A stretch of 64,000 nt of DNA, from NCBI GenBank assembly GCA_016717705.1, contig JADKFD010000013.1:1-64000 (forward strand). The letters run 5' to 3'. Positions 6,803 to 15,375 of this stretch are shown piece by piece. How positions within the stretch are numbered: position 1 is the stretch's first letter; every line of letters begins with the position of its first letter. The notes beneath the pieces were generated by a model, which was not told the DNA's origin, did no database searches, and was given only the letters and a program-made list of their open reading frames with translations. Position numbers and translations under genes: made by a program. Origin of the DNA: Rhodanobacteraceae bacterium. Its GTDB lineage: Bacteria; Pseudomonadota; Gammaproteobacteria; Xanthomonadales; SZUA-5.

Positions 6803-9430
6803 TCAATTGACCGTCAGCGTACGCGCGACTTCGATGCGATCGAAACACTCGATCTGATCGCCCACCTTGACGTCGTTGTAGGCCTTCACCGCGATGCCGC
6901 ATTCCATGCCATTGCGCACGTCGTCGACGATTTCCTTGAAGCGGCGCAGCGATTCCAGTTCGCCTTCGAACACCACGACGTTGTCGCGCAGCACGCGGAT
7001 CGGCTTGTTGCGCTTGACCACGCCCTCGATGACCATGCAACCGGCAACTGCGCCGAACTTGCTGGAGCGGAACACGTCGCGCACCTGCGCCAGACCGATG
7101 ATCTGTTCGCGCACCTCGGTGCCGAGCATGCCGGTCAGCGCCTTGCGCACGTGGTCGATGGCTTCGTAGATGATGCTGTAGTAGTTGATCTCGACGCCGC
7201 CTTCCTGCAGCACCTTGCGCGCCTGCGCATCGGCACGCACATTGAAGCCGATGACGATGGCCTTGGCGGCGACCGCCAGCGTGGCGTCGGACTCGGTGAT
7301 GCCACCGACACCCGAGGCGATCACGTTGACCTTGATCTGGTCGGTGGCCAGGCGCGTCAGCGACTCGCGCAGCGCTTCGGCGCTGCCCTGCACATCGGCC
7401 TTGATCAGCAGGTTCAAGGTCTGGACTTCGCCCTGGCCCATCTGGGCAAAGATGTCATCGAGCTTGTTGCCGGTCTTGGCCAGGCGCACATCGCGGCTCT
7501 TCAGCTCGCGCGCGGCGGCGGCGTCGCGGGCGGCGCGTTCGTCGGCAACCACGAGGAAATCGTCACCGGCATTGGGCGTACCCTGCAGGCCGACCACGAC
7601 GGCCGGGATCGACGGACCGGCTTCGGCAATCTGCCGTCCCGCTTCGTCGTACATGGCGCGCACGCGGCCCCACTGCATGCCGGCCAAAACGATGTCGCCC
7701 TTTTTCAGGCAGCCGCTCTGAACCAGTACCGTGGCAACCGAGCCGCGACCCTTGTCCAGTGTCGACTCGACCACGGTGCCGCGCGCGCGGCCCTTGGCCG
7801 GTGTGCTGAGCTCGAGAACCTCGGACTGCACCAGGATGGCGTCGAGCAGGTTGTCGATACCCATGCCGGATTTCGCCGACACCGGGATGACCTGGACGTC
7901 GCCGCCGTATTCCTCGGGCACCAGATCGTGCTGCAGCAGCCCCTGCTTGACCCGTTCCGGATCGGCATCGGACTTGTCCATCTTGTTGACCGCGACAATG
8001 ATCGGCACCTTGGCCGCCTTGGCGTGGTTGATCGCCTCGATGGTCTGCGGCATCACGCCGTCGTCGGCGGCGACCACCAGGATCACGATATCGGTGATCT
8101 TGGCGCCGCGGGCACGCATCTGGGTGAAGGCCGAATGCCCCGGCGTGTCCAGGAAGGTGATGATTCCCTTCTTGGTATTCACGTGGTAGGCGCCGATGTG
8201 CTGGGTGATGCCACCGGCCTCGCCGGAGGCGACCTTGGTGCGGCGGATGTAATCCAGCAGCGAGGTCTTGCCGTGGTCGACATGGCCCATGATCGTCACA
8301 ACCGGGGGACGGATGAGCGCTTCGCCGGCGTTCGGATCGATCGAGACCACTTCGGCCTCGACGTCGCGCGCGCCCGATTTCTTGACCGAATGGCCGAGTT
8401 CCTCGGACACCAGCACCGCGGTGTCGTGGTCGATATTCTGGTTGATGGTCACCATGACGCCCATCTTCATCAGCGCCTTGATGACTTCCGGTGCCTTGAC
8501 CGCGAGTTTCTGCGCCAGTTCGGCGACCACGATGGTGTCGCCGACTTCCACCTCGCGCACCACCGGTGCCATCGGCCTCGAGAAGCCATGGTCGCGGCCG
8601 CCACGCTGCGGCTCGGGCTGCGACGGGCGACGATGCGGCTTCTTCTTGTTGTTGCGGCGCGCATGGTCGCTCAGGTGCAACTGGTTGGCGGCAGGCACCA
8701 CCGGCTCGGCCTCGTTGCTGCCGACTTCGTCTTCCGCGGTGATGACGCGTGCCACCGGTGCGCGCTTGGGCGCGATCTTGTCCGGCTTGTGCCCGCGCGG
8801 CTTGTCGTCGATCTCGGCGCGCGCGGGCGGCTTCTTCGGCTTGCTGGCGTCGGTCTTGGCGCGCTCTTCCTCGGACTTGCGCTTGGCTTCCTCGGCGACC
8901 AGGCGCTCGGCTTCTTCGGCCGCGCGGCGTTCGCCTTCCTCACGCTCGCGCTTGCGCTGTTCTTCCAGTTCGCGCTGGCGTTCCTCGTCGGCGTGGCGAC
9001 GCGCATCGGCGTCGCGACGGGCGATGTCTTCGGACTCGCGGCGCAGATGCGATTCGTTGAGCAGGCGTTGCGCGGCCTCGCGCTCCGGATCGTGTTCGGC
9101 CTGCTCTGCCACCGTGCTGCGCTTGACGTAGACCTTCTGCTGGCGCACTTCGACGTTGACGGTCTTGGCGCCACGTCCGGGTCCGCCGGTCGGCACCGTG
9201 AGCTCGCTGACGGTCTTGCGCTTGAGCGTGATCTGGCTGGGTGCCTTGAGATCGGCCTTGGCCTTGCCGTGCGACGAGCGCAGGTGTTCCAGCAGCGCGA
9301 TCTTCTCGGTCGCGCTGACTTCCTGCTGCACGCCGTTGAACTTCATGCCGGCCTCGGCCAACTGTTCGAGCAAGCGTTCGGGGCTCACGCCCAACACGTT
9401 CGCCAGCTTTTCGACGGTCACTCCTGCCAT
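6803..9430 (-). CDS. infB: Translation initiation factor IF-2
   Basis: 875 residues. GTPase that places initiator tRNA on the 30S subunit. An N-terminal IF2_N module (MAGVTVEKLANVLGVSPERL) is followed by a long charged Glu/Arg coiled-coil linker (about 110-200), a second IF2_N module (about 300-350) and the G domain with GHVDHGKT (382-389), DTPGH and NKMD, then domains II-IV. The ATG at 9430 is chosen because GGAG lies just upstream; the in-frame TTG at 9442 overlaps that ribosome-binding site. It sits next to nusA and shares the operon with initiator tRNA. Confidence 0.96.
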   Translation of the reverse strand: MAGVTVEKLANVLGVSPERLLEQLAEAGMKFNGVQQEVSATEKIALLEHLRSSHGKAKADLKAPSQITLKRKTVSELTVPTGGPGRGAKTVNVEVRQQKVYVKRSTVAEQAEHDPEREAAQRLLNESHLRRESEDIARRDADARRHADEERQRELEEQRKREREEGERRAAEEAERLVAEEAKRKSEEERAKTDASKPKKPPARAEIDDKPRGHKPDKIAPKRAPVARVITAEDEVGSNEAEPVVPAANQLHLSDHARRNNKKKPHRRPSQPEPQRGGRDHGFSRPMAPVVREVEVGDTIVVAELAQKLAVKAPEVIKALMKMGVMVTINQNIDHDTAVLVSEELGHSVKKSGARDVEAEVVSIDPNAGEALIRPPVVTIMGHVDHGKTSLLDYIRRTKVASGEAGGITQHIGAYHVNTKKGIITFLDTPGHSAFTQMRARGAKITDIVILVVAADDGVMPQTIEAINHAKAAKVPIIVAVNKMDKSDADPERVKQGLLQHDLVPEEYGGDVQVIPVSAKSGMGIDNLLDAILVQSEVLELSTPAKGRARGTVVESTLDKGRGSVATVLVQSGCLKKGDIVLAGMQWGRVRAMYDEAGRQIAEAGPSIPAVVVGLQGTPNAGDDFLVVADERAARDAAAARELKSRDVRLAKTGNKLDDIFAQMGQGEVQTLNLLIKADVQGSAEALRESLTRLATDQIKVNVIASGVGGITESDATLAVAAKAIVIGFNVRADAQARKVLQEGGVEINYYSIIYEAIDHVRKALTGMLGTEVREQIIGLAQVRDVFRSSKFGAVAGCMVIEGVVKRNKPIRVLRDNVVVFEGELESLRRFKEIVDDVRNGMECGIAVKAYNDVKVGDQIECFDRIEVARTLTVN

Positions 9431-9485
9431 GCGCTTCTCCAAATTCAGCTTCGACCGCGGCTCATGCGCCGCGTGCCGTGTCGTC

Positions 9486-10985
9486 TCAGGCCTGGTTGTC
9501 GCCCGCGAACAGCGGTGCGCGCGCAGCCATGATCAAACTGGCGGCGCGTTCCTCGGTCATGCCCTCGACGTCCATCAATTCATCAGTAGCCAGATCCGCC
9601 AGGTCGTCGCGCGTGCGAATGCCGCGGCCGGACATGGCATAGGCGGTGGCTTCGTCCATGCCTTCCACGTCGAGCAGCGACTGGTCCGGGCGGTGCTCGT
9701 CGAGTGCCTCTTCCTTGGCGATCATCTCGGTCAGCAGCGCGTCGCGCGCACGGGCACGCAGTTCCTCGACCAGATCTTCGTCGAACTCGTCCACATTCAA
9801 CAGCTCGCCGGCGGGCACGTAGGCCACCTCTTCGACGCTGGTGAAGCCCTCGCGGACCAGGATCGCGGCGATTTCCTCGTCGACCTGCATACGTTCCTTG
9901 AACAGTTCCAGCGACTGCGTCGATTCGGCTTCGCTCTTGGCCTGCGCCTGCGCTTGCGTCATCACGTTCAATTGCCAGCCGGTCAGCTTGCTGGCCAGGC
10001 GCACGTTCTGGCCGCCACGACCGATTGCCTGCGACAGCTTGTCCTCGGCAACCGCCAGATCCATGGCGTGCTTTTCTTCATCGACCACGATCGACTGCAC
10101 TTCGGCCGGCGCCATCGCGTTGATGACGAACTGGGCCGGGTTGTCGTTCCACAACACGATGTCGATGCGCTCGCCGTTGAGCTCGTTGCTGACTGCCTTG
10201 ACGCGCGAACCCTGCATGCCGATGCAGGCGCCGACCGGATCGGTGCGATTGTCGTTGGCGCGCACGGCGATCTTGGCGCGGTCCCCAGGGTCGCGCGCCG
10301 CGGCCATCACCGTGACCACGCCCTGGCCGACTTCCGGCACTTCGAGCTTGAACAGTTCCATCATGAATTCGGGGGCAGTGCGCGACACGAACAGCTGCGG
10401 CCCGCGCGCTTCGGTGCGCACGTCGTAGAGAATGCCGCGGATACGATCGCCGGAGCGGAAGTTCTCGCGCGGAATCACGCGCTCGCGCAGCACGATGGCC
10501 TCGGCGTTGCCGCCAAGATCCAGGTAGATGTGGCCGCGCTCGATGCGTTTGATGATGCCGGACACCATGGTGCCCAGCTTGTCCTGGTACTGATCGACCA
10601 CCTGCGCGCGCTCGGCCTCGCGCACCCGCTGCACGATCACCTGCTTGGCGGCCTGGGCGGCGATGCGGCCGAATTCGGCGTTGTCGATCGGCTCCTCGAT
10701 GAAACCGCCGATCTCGACGTTCGGGTCGGTCTCGAAGGCCACCGTCTGCGCCACCTGGCGTTCCGGGAACTCCAGTTGCGCGTCGTCGGCGATCACTTCC
10801 CAGCGACGGAAGGTCTCGTAACTGCCCGTGCCCCGATTGATCGACACGCGGGCGAGGATGTCGCCGCCGTGCTTGCGCTTTGCCGCCGAGGCCAGCGCTG
10901 CCTCAAGCGCATCGAAGATCACTCCGCGCGGCACGCCTTTTTCATTGGCGACCGCATCCGCGACCAGCAGCATTTCCTTACTCAT
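9486..10985 (-). CDS. nusA: Transcription termination/antitermination factor NusA
   Basis: 499 residues (E. coli 495). Binds RNA polymerase and controls pausing, termination and antitermination. Domains in order are the N-terminal RNAP-binding domain (1-130), S1 (GTMVSGIIKRIERGHIYLDL, about 135-200), two KH domains (GACIGMQGSR and AIGRGGQNVRLAS) and two C-terminal acidic repeats (about 365-495) of the gammaproteobacterial type. Its start overlaps the end of rimP by 8 nt, indicating coupled translation. Confidence 0.96.
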   Translation of the reverse strand: MSKEMLLVADAVANEKGVPRGVIFDALEAALASAAKRKHGGDILARVSINRGTGSYETFRRWEVIADDAQLEFPERQVAQTVAFETDPNVEIGGFIEEPIDNAEFGRIAAQAAKQVIVQRVREAERAQVVDQYQDKLGTMVSGIIKRIERGHIYLDLGGNAEAIVLRERVIPRENFRSGDRIRGILYDVRTEARGPQLFVSRTAPEFMMELFKLEVPEVGQGVVTVMAAARDPGDRAKIAVRANDNRTDPVGACIGMQGSRVKAVSNELNGERIDIVLWNDNPAQFVINAMAPAEVQSIVVDEEKHAMDLAVAEDKLSQAIGRGGQNVRLASKLTGWQLNVMTQAQAQAKSEAESTQSLELFKERMQVDEEIAAILVREGFTSVEEVAYVPAGELLNVDEFDEDLVEELRARARDALLTEMIAKEEALDEHRPDQSLLDVEGMDEATAYAMSGRGIRTRDDLADLATDELMDVEGMTEERAASLIMAARAPLFAGDNQA

Positions 10986-11487
10986 GTTTCTTTCCTTTGC
11001 GAGAGGAACGCGATGGCGATGCCGGCTCGAAGCGCGGCACCAACTTCGCCTTTTCGATATCGGCGATGGCCAGACTGACCGCGCCGGTGTCCAGTTCCAG
11101 TGTGACCTTGTCGCCTTCGACACTGGCGATGCGGCCCTGGAAACGACGCCGGCCGGCAATCGGCAGTGAGGTGGTGGCGCGCACGTCCGAGCCGACGAAG
11201 CGCGCGTAATGATCGGCGCGATACAGCGGTCGGTCGAGGCCGGGCGACGACACTTCAAGGGTGTAATTGCCAGTGATCGGGTCATGCACGTCGAGCAGCG
11301 CGGAAACCTCGCGGCTGACTTGCTCGCAGTCATCGAGCGTGACCGGACGTTGCAGGTGATCGATGTACAAGCGCAGCAGACCGCCTGCGCGCGAGAGCGC
11401 CAGTTCGGAGCCCCACAATTCGAGTCCAAGCGCCTGCACCGTGGGGCCGAGCAGTTTCTCGATTTCCGCCTTTCGCTGTGCAGCCAT
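10978..11487 (-). CDS. rimP: Ribosome maturation factor RimP
   Basis: 169 residues. Required for 30S subunit maturation. Recognised by the N-terminal KAEIEKLLGPTVQALGLELWG region, YIDHLQRPVTLDDCEQVSRE and the EVSSPGLDRPLYRADHYARF signature near the middle. The ATG at 11487 (MAAQRKAEIEK) is used rather than the upstream in-frame codon, which falls in the terminator region. It is the first protein gene after initiator tRNA, separated from it by a hairpin terminator, and overlaps nusA by 8 nt. Confidence 0.95.
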   Translation of the reverse strand: MAAQRKAEIEKLLGPTVQALGLELWGSELALSRAGGLLRLYIDHLQRPVTLDDCEQVSREVSALLDVHDPITGNYTLEVSSPGLDRPLYRADHYARFVGSDVRATTSLPIAGRRRFQGRIASVEGDKVTLELDTGAVSLAIADIEKAKLVPRFEPASPSRSSRKGKKHE

Positions 11488-11514
11488 GCAACCCCGGCCT
11501 GGGTAAACTTCGGG

Positions 11515-11541
11515 CAACAAAAAAGCCTCCGAAGAGGCTTT
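11515..11541 (-). terminator. Intrinsic terminator / attenuator between tRNA-fMet and rimP
   Basis: On the minus strand AAAGCCTC-TTCG-GAGGCTTT forms an 8-bp stem closed by a UUCG tetraloop and is followed by six T. It lies after the tRNA and before rimP, so it would end most transcripts from the tRNA promoter and let a fraction read into rimP-nusA-infB. Confidence 0.9.
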
Positions 11542-11555
11542 CTGTCGAAAACCAT

Positions 11556-11632
11556 TGGTAGCGGGGGCAGGATTTGAACCTGCGACCTTCGGGTTATGAG
11601 CCCGACGAGCTGCCTGACTGCTCCACCCCGCA
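11556..11632 (-). tRNA. metY: Initiator tRNA-Met (anticodon CAT)
   Basis: 77 nt, CCA encoded. It aligns base for base with E. coli tRNA-fMet over most of its length: GTGGAGCAG D-arm, GTCGGGCTCATAACCCGA anticodon arm with the three G-C pairs typical of initiators, and the GGTTCAAATCC T-arm. The first acceptor pair is unpaired as in all bacterial initiators, but here it reads U1-U72 rather than the usual C1-A72. It stands directly upstream of rimP-nusA-infB, the same arrangement as E. coli metY. Confidence 0.97.
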
Positions 11633-11645
11633 CCAGAAGCTGACC

Positions 11646-11674
11646 ATAGTAGCGTGGGGTGGGTGGGATAGCAA
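11646..11674 (-). promoter_or_regulatory. Sigma-70 type promoter for tRNA-fMet and the rimP operon
   Basis: Minus strand reads TTGCTA, 17 bp, TACTAT; the -10 ends about 14 bp before the tRNA 5' end, so transcription would start a few bases upstream of the mature tRNA. Confidence 0.6.
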
Positions 11675-11709
11675 GAGCGGTTGACGGTTTCGGTTGTCGG
11701 CTGGAGAAC

Positions 11710-11783
11710 ATCGCGCGCAAGCGCGCTCCTACAAATCCTGCGTGGACTCGCGGCAACCTTGTAGGAGCGCGCTTGCGCGCGAT
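11710..11783. repeat. Palindromic REP-like element, family A copy 3
   Basis: Inverted arms atcgcgcgcaagcgcgctcc... and ...gtaggagcgcgcttgcgcgc, preceded by ttgacggtttcggttgtcgg. It lies in the roughly 220-bp gap between tRNA-fMet and gap, which are divergently oriented. The rest of that gap (11784-11895) holds a possible -10 box (taatat, 11857) for gap and no gene. Confidence 0.9.
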
Positions 11784-11895
11784 GCTACCAACAACCAACC
11801 GACGCCGACAACCGTTGCGGCCTGACCAGCCGCAACCCGCGACCGGCAAACGCCGCTAATATCTCCGGCTGACTATCTCAACCTTGGAGCAGATC

Positions 11896-12906
11896 ATGAC
11901 TTTGCGCGTTGGTATCAATGGCTACGGCCGAATCGGTCGCAACATCATGCGTGCCCTGTACGAATCGGGTCGGCAGAACGAGATCCAGATCGTGGCCATC
12001 AATGACCTGGGCGATGCCGCGACCAATGCCCATCTCACGCAATACGACACCGCGCACGGGCGCTTTGGTGTCGAGGTCGGCGTCGATGGCGATTCCATGG
12101 TGGTTGGCGGCGATCGCGTGCGCACGCTTGCCGAACGTGATCCGTCGAAACTGCCCTGGGGCGAACTGGGCGTCGATCTGGTCATGGAATGCACGGGCCT
12201 GTTCAGCAGCAAGGCCAAGGCCGGTGCGCACCTGGCTGGCGGCGCCAAGAAGGTGCTGATCTCGTCGCCCGGTGGCAGCGATGTCGATGCGACGGTGGTC
12301 TTTGGCGTCAATCACCACACGCTGCGCGCCGAGCATACGGTGGTCTCGAACGCCTCCTGCACCACCAACTGCCTGGCACCGCTGGCGATGGTGTTGCACC
12401 AGGGCATCGGCATCACCCACGGCCTGATGACCACGATTCACGCCTATACCAACGATCAGGTGCTGACCGACGTCTATCACTCCGACTTGCGCCGCGCGCG
12501 CTCGGCCACGATGTCGCAGATCCCGACCAAGACCGGCGCCGCCGCTGCGGTCGGCCTGGTGCTGCCGGAACTGAATGGCAAACTGGACGGCTTCGCCATG
12601 CGCGTGCCGACCATCAACGTGTCGGTGGTGGACCTGAGCTTCGTCGCCGCGCGTGCCACTTCGGTCAAGGAGATCGATGATCTGGTCGGTGCTGCCGCTG
12701 CCGGGCCGTTGGCCGGCATTCTCGGACTCAACCGCAAGCCGCTGGTTTCGGTCGATTTCAACCACGATGCACGCTCTTCGATCTACGACGCCACCCTGAC
12801 CAAGGTGATGGGTGGTACGCTCGTCAAAGTTTGTGCCTGGTACGACAACGAGTGGGGCTTCAGCAATCGCATGCTGGACACTGGACTGGCGATGATGCGC
12901 GCCTGA
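11896..12906 (+). CDS. gap: Glyceraldehyde-3-phosphate dehydrogenase, type I
   Basis: 336 residues. NAD-dependent oxidation and phosphorylation of glyceraldehyde 3-phosphate in glycolysis. The NAD-binding start is VGINGYGRIGRN, the NAD-selective aspartate is in AINDLGD, and the catalytic Cys155 is in SNASCTTNCLAP. LPELNGKLDGFAMRVPT and WYDNEWGFSNR complete the signature. Residues after YHSDLRRAR resemble GAPDH rather than erythrose-4-phosphate dehydrogenase. The ATG at 11896 is preceded by TTGGAG; an in-frame TTG at 11884 overlaps this site and is rejected. Confidence 0.95.
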   Translation: MTLRVGINGYGRIGRNIMRALYESGRQNEIQIVAINDLGDAATNAHLTQYDTAHGRFGVEVGVDGDSMVVGGDRVRTLAERDPSKLPWGELGVDLVMECTGLFSSKAKAGAHLAGGAKKVLISSPGGSDVDATVVFGVNHHTLRAEHTVVSNASCTTNCLAPLAMVLHQGIGITHGLMTTIHAYTNDQVLTDVYHSDLRRARSATMSQIPTKTGAAAAVGLVLPELNGKLDGFAMRVPTINVSVVDLSFVAARATSVKEIDDLVGAAAAGPLAGILGLNRKPLVSVDFNHDARSSIYDATLTKVMGGTLVKVCAWYDNEWGFSNRMLDTGLAMMRA

Positions 12907-12966
12907 CAGATCGCGACTCGACGCGCTTTGCGCTGCGTCAAGTCGCGCCAGTACGGAAGAAGGCAG

Positions 12967-12998
12967 AACGGCGCCTGCGGGCGCCGTTCGTCGTTTTG
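12967..12998 (+). terminator. Intrinsic terminator after gap
   Basis: AACGGCGCC-TGCG-GGCGCCGTT stem of 9 bp followed by cgtcgtttt. It lies 60 bp after the gap stop codon and separates it from the lipase cluster. Confidence 0.8.
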
Positions 12999-13133
12999 GC
13001 GCGCGGCAATCGATGCTGCACTGCACCATAAGTGCTTGTTTCAAGCGTTAGTTTTGTGTTGCGTTCGATTGACGGCTCTACTTATCATCAGTCCGTCTCA
13101 CCTCCGTCCCGAATACCGAAAAGGAATCCGCGC

Positions 13134-15335
13134 ATGCACCTCCAGCGGCTCGTCCCACTGGCAATCGCCGGTCTCCTGTTGGGCGCCTGCTCCGGCAGCA
13201 GCAACAGCCCGCGGGCCACCCCGCAACCTCCCGCAACGAACACCAATGGCACGTTCGTCAGCGGCATCATGACCGCGCGGTTCGACCCGACGGCAGCGGT
13301 GATCCCGTTCCCGAACAATCTGTTGAGCCAGGGCTCGCGCGACCTCACGGTCAACGCGCCGGTGGCCAATCCGGCCAATTTCGGCGATCCGGCGGTCGCA
13401 CTCAACGCGCTCGACGGCTTCAGCACGACGGCGCCGTGGACCATGTCATACACCGCTGCGCTGGCCCCGGCGTCCCTGGTGGGCGGTTCGACGGTACGCA
13501 TGTTCGAAGTCCAGATCGTCACCTCGGGCGCCGCCACCGGTGCGGTGCAGCGCGTGGTTCGCGAACTCGCCTCGCCGGCTGAATTCGTGCCCGCCGTGGC
13601 CACCACCGACGCCACTGGCCGCACGCTGGCCATCGTGCCGACCAAGCCGCTGGAAGAGCTCAAGTCCTACATGGTGGTGGTGACCAAGGGTGTCACCGAC
13701 ACCGCGGGCAACAATGCGACGCCCGACCAGACCTATTTCCTGGCCCAGCGCACCACGCCGCTGTCCACGGGAACCGGTACGGCCTGTCGATCGCTCGACC
13801 CGTTGCTTCCCAACAGCACCGCTTGCGCCCTGGAGCCGCTGCGTGGTTTGACCAACACCTTCGAGGCCGCCGCGGCATCGGCTGGTGTGGTGCGCAACGA
13901 CATCGTCGTCTCCTGGGTCGCCAACACCCAGGGCGTGACACCGTCGCTGCGCGCGCTGCGCACGCTGACGCGCCCGGCCACCACGCGTTTTGCCCGCACC
14001 GGGCTGACCACTGCGGCTGCCGGCCTGCCGCCGATCGCCGACATCTACATCGGTACGATCGACCTGCCGTACTACCTGAAGGCACCGGGTCGCGGCACGC
14101 CGGCGAATCCGCCGACGGTAGTCCTGACCGGCTTCTGGGAAGCGGCCCCGAATGGCTACGTTCCCCCGTTCAATGCGCTTGGACTGGATCCGACTTCGAC
14201 CAACGTCACGGTAGCCAATCCGTTCCCGGTGGTGCGTTCGACGGAAACGGTGCCGGTACTGGCCACCATTCCGAATGCCGCGTCGGGTCGCACCCGTCCG
14301 GCGACCGGCTGGCCGGTGGTGATGTTCCAGCACGGCGTCACGCGCAATCGCTGCGACATGCTGGCCATCTCGGCAACCATGGCGCAGGCCGGTTTCGCCG
14401 TCATCTCGATCGATCAGCCGCTGCACGGCGCATCGCCGACCTCAACCACCGACGCTTGCCGCCCGTTCTACATCGGCAACACGCCGTTCGCCCAATTGGG
14501 TGCTCGTGAGCGCACTTTCGATGTTGACCTGATCAACAACGCTACCGGCGCCGCAGGTGCCGATGGCGTGGTCGACGCGACAGGCACCCATTTCATCAAC
14601 CTGCAGAGCCTGCTGACTTCGCGCGACAATCTGCGTCAGGCCGAGACCGACCTGTCGGTGGTTGCAGTGTCCATCCCGACCATGGATCTGGATGCCAACC
14701 AGGTGCCGGATTTCGATGGGTCACGGATTGTCTTTGTCGGTCAGTCGCTCGGCAGCATCGCCGGTATGCCGTTCATGGCACTCGAGCCCACCGTCAACCT
14801 TGGCGTGCTGAGTGTTCCGGGCGGTCAGATCGCCTACTTCCTGAATGGCAGCCCGACTTTCGGACCGCCTATTCGTGCCGGTATCTCCGCAGGTTCCGGC
14901 ATTCCGCAGACCGATCCGCGCTTCCCGGGCACGCTCGGTCAGTTCCTGTTGATCACGCAGACGGTGATCGAGTCGGCTGACCCGATCAATTACGCCCGGC
15001 TGACCACCAGCGAGCGCATCCTGCTGCACGAAGTGGTCGGTGGCGGCACCTCGCTGCCGGATCAGGTGATTCCGAACACCGTTGCCGGCGCGCCGCTGGC
15101 CGGCACCGAACCCTTGATCGCCTACATGGGCCTGACCACGCTGACCGGTTCGGTCTCCAACCCGAATGGCGTGCGCGGCGTGGTTCGCTTCATCAAGGGC
15201 GATCACGGTTCGCTGCTGTCGCCGGCATCCTCGCCACAGACCACCGTGGAGATGCAGACGGAGATGGCGGCAATGATGGCCACCAACGGCACCCAGGTTC
15301 CGATCACCGATACAACAGTGATCCGCACGCAGTAA
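13134..15335 (+). CDS. Surface lipoprotein lipase, Pla-1/cef (VolA-like) family
   Basis: 733 residues. The N-terminus MHLQRLVPLAIAGLLLGAC is a lipoprotein signal peptide with the lipobox cysteine at 19. The C-terminal half is an alpha/beta hydrolase: FQHGVTRNR oxyanion-type segment, nucleophile Ser538 in VGQSLGS, and His691 in KGDHGSLL. The architecture matches bacterial Pla-1/cef lipases and VolA, which hydrolyse lysophospholipids or host lipids at the cell surface. AAGGA precedes the ATG; a possible promoter (ttgcgt, 18 bp, tatcat) lies at 13059-13088. First gene of a run of five envelope genes, suggesting release of a fatty acid handled by the downstream proteins (inference). Confidence 0.8.
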   Translation: MHLQRLVPLAIAGLLLGACSGSSNSPRATPQPPATNTNGTFVSGIMTARFDPTAAVIPFPNNLLSQGSRDLTVNAPVANPANFGDPAVALNALDGFSTTAPWTMSYTAALAPASLVGGSTVRMFEVQIVTSGAATGAVQRVVRELASPAEFVPAVATTDATGRTLAIVPTKPLEELKSYMVVVTKGVTDTAGNNATPDQTYFLAQRTTPLSTGTGTACRSLDPLLPNSTACALEPLRGLTNTFEAAAASAGVVRNDIVVSWVANTQGVTPSLRALRTLTRPATTRFARTGLTTAAAGLPPIADIYIGTIDLPYYLKAPGRGTPANPPTVVLTGFWEAAPNGYVPPFNALGLDPTSTNVTVANPFPVVRSTETVPVLATIPNAASGRTRPATGWPVVMFQHGVTRNRCDMLAISATMAQAGFAVISIDQPLHGASPTSTTDACRPFYIGNTPFAQLGARERTFDVDLINNATGAAGADGVVDATGTHFINLQSLLTSRDNLRQAETDLSVVAVSIPTMDLDANQVPDFDGSRIVFVGQSLGSIAGMPFMALEPTVNLGVLSVPGGQIAYFLNGSPTFGPPIRAGISAGSGIPQTDPRFPGTLGQFLLITQTVIESADPINYARLTTSERILLHEVVGGGTSLPDQVIPNTVAGAPLAGTEPLIAYMGLTTLTGSVSNPNGVRGVVRFIKGDHGSLLSPASSPQTTVEMQTEMAAMMATNGTQVPITDTTVIRTQ

Positions 15336-15375
15336 TGCTCTGGACGCGAATACCGGATTGACTATGGAGATCACA

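Noticed and set aside
6569..9532. Open frame of 987 codons on the plus strand opposite infB
   Set aside because: It lies antisense to a clear IF-2 gene in high-GC DNA, where opposite-strand frames stay open by codon bias; its residues are low-complexity and match no domain.
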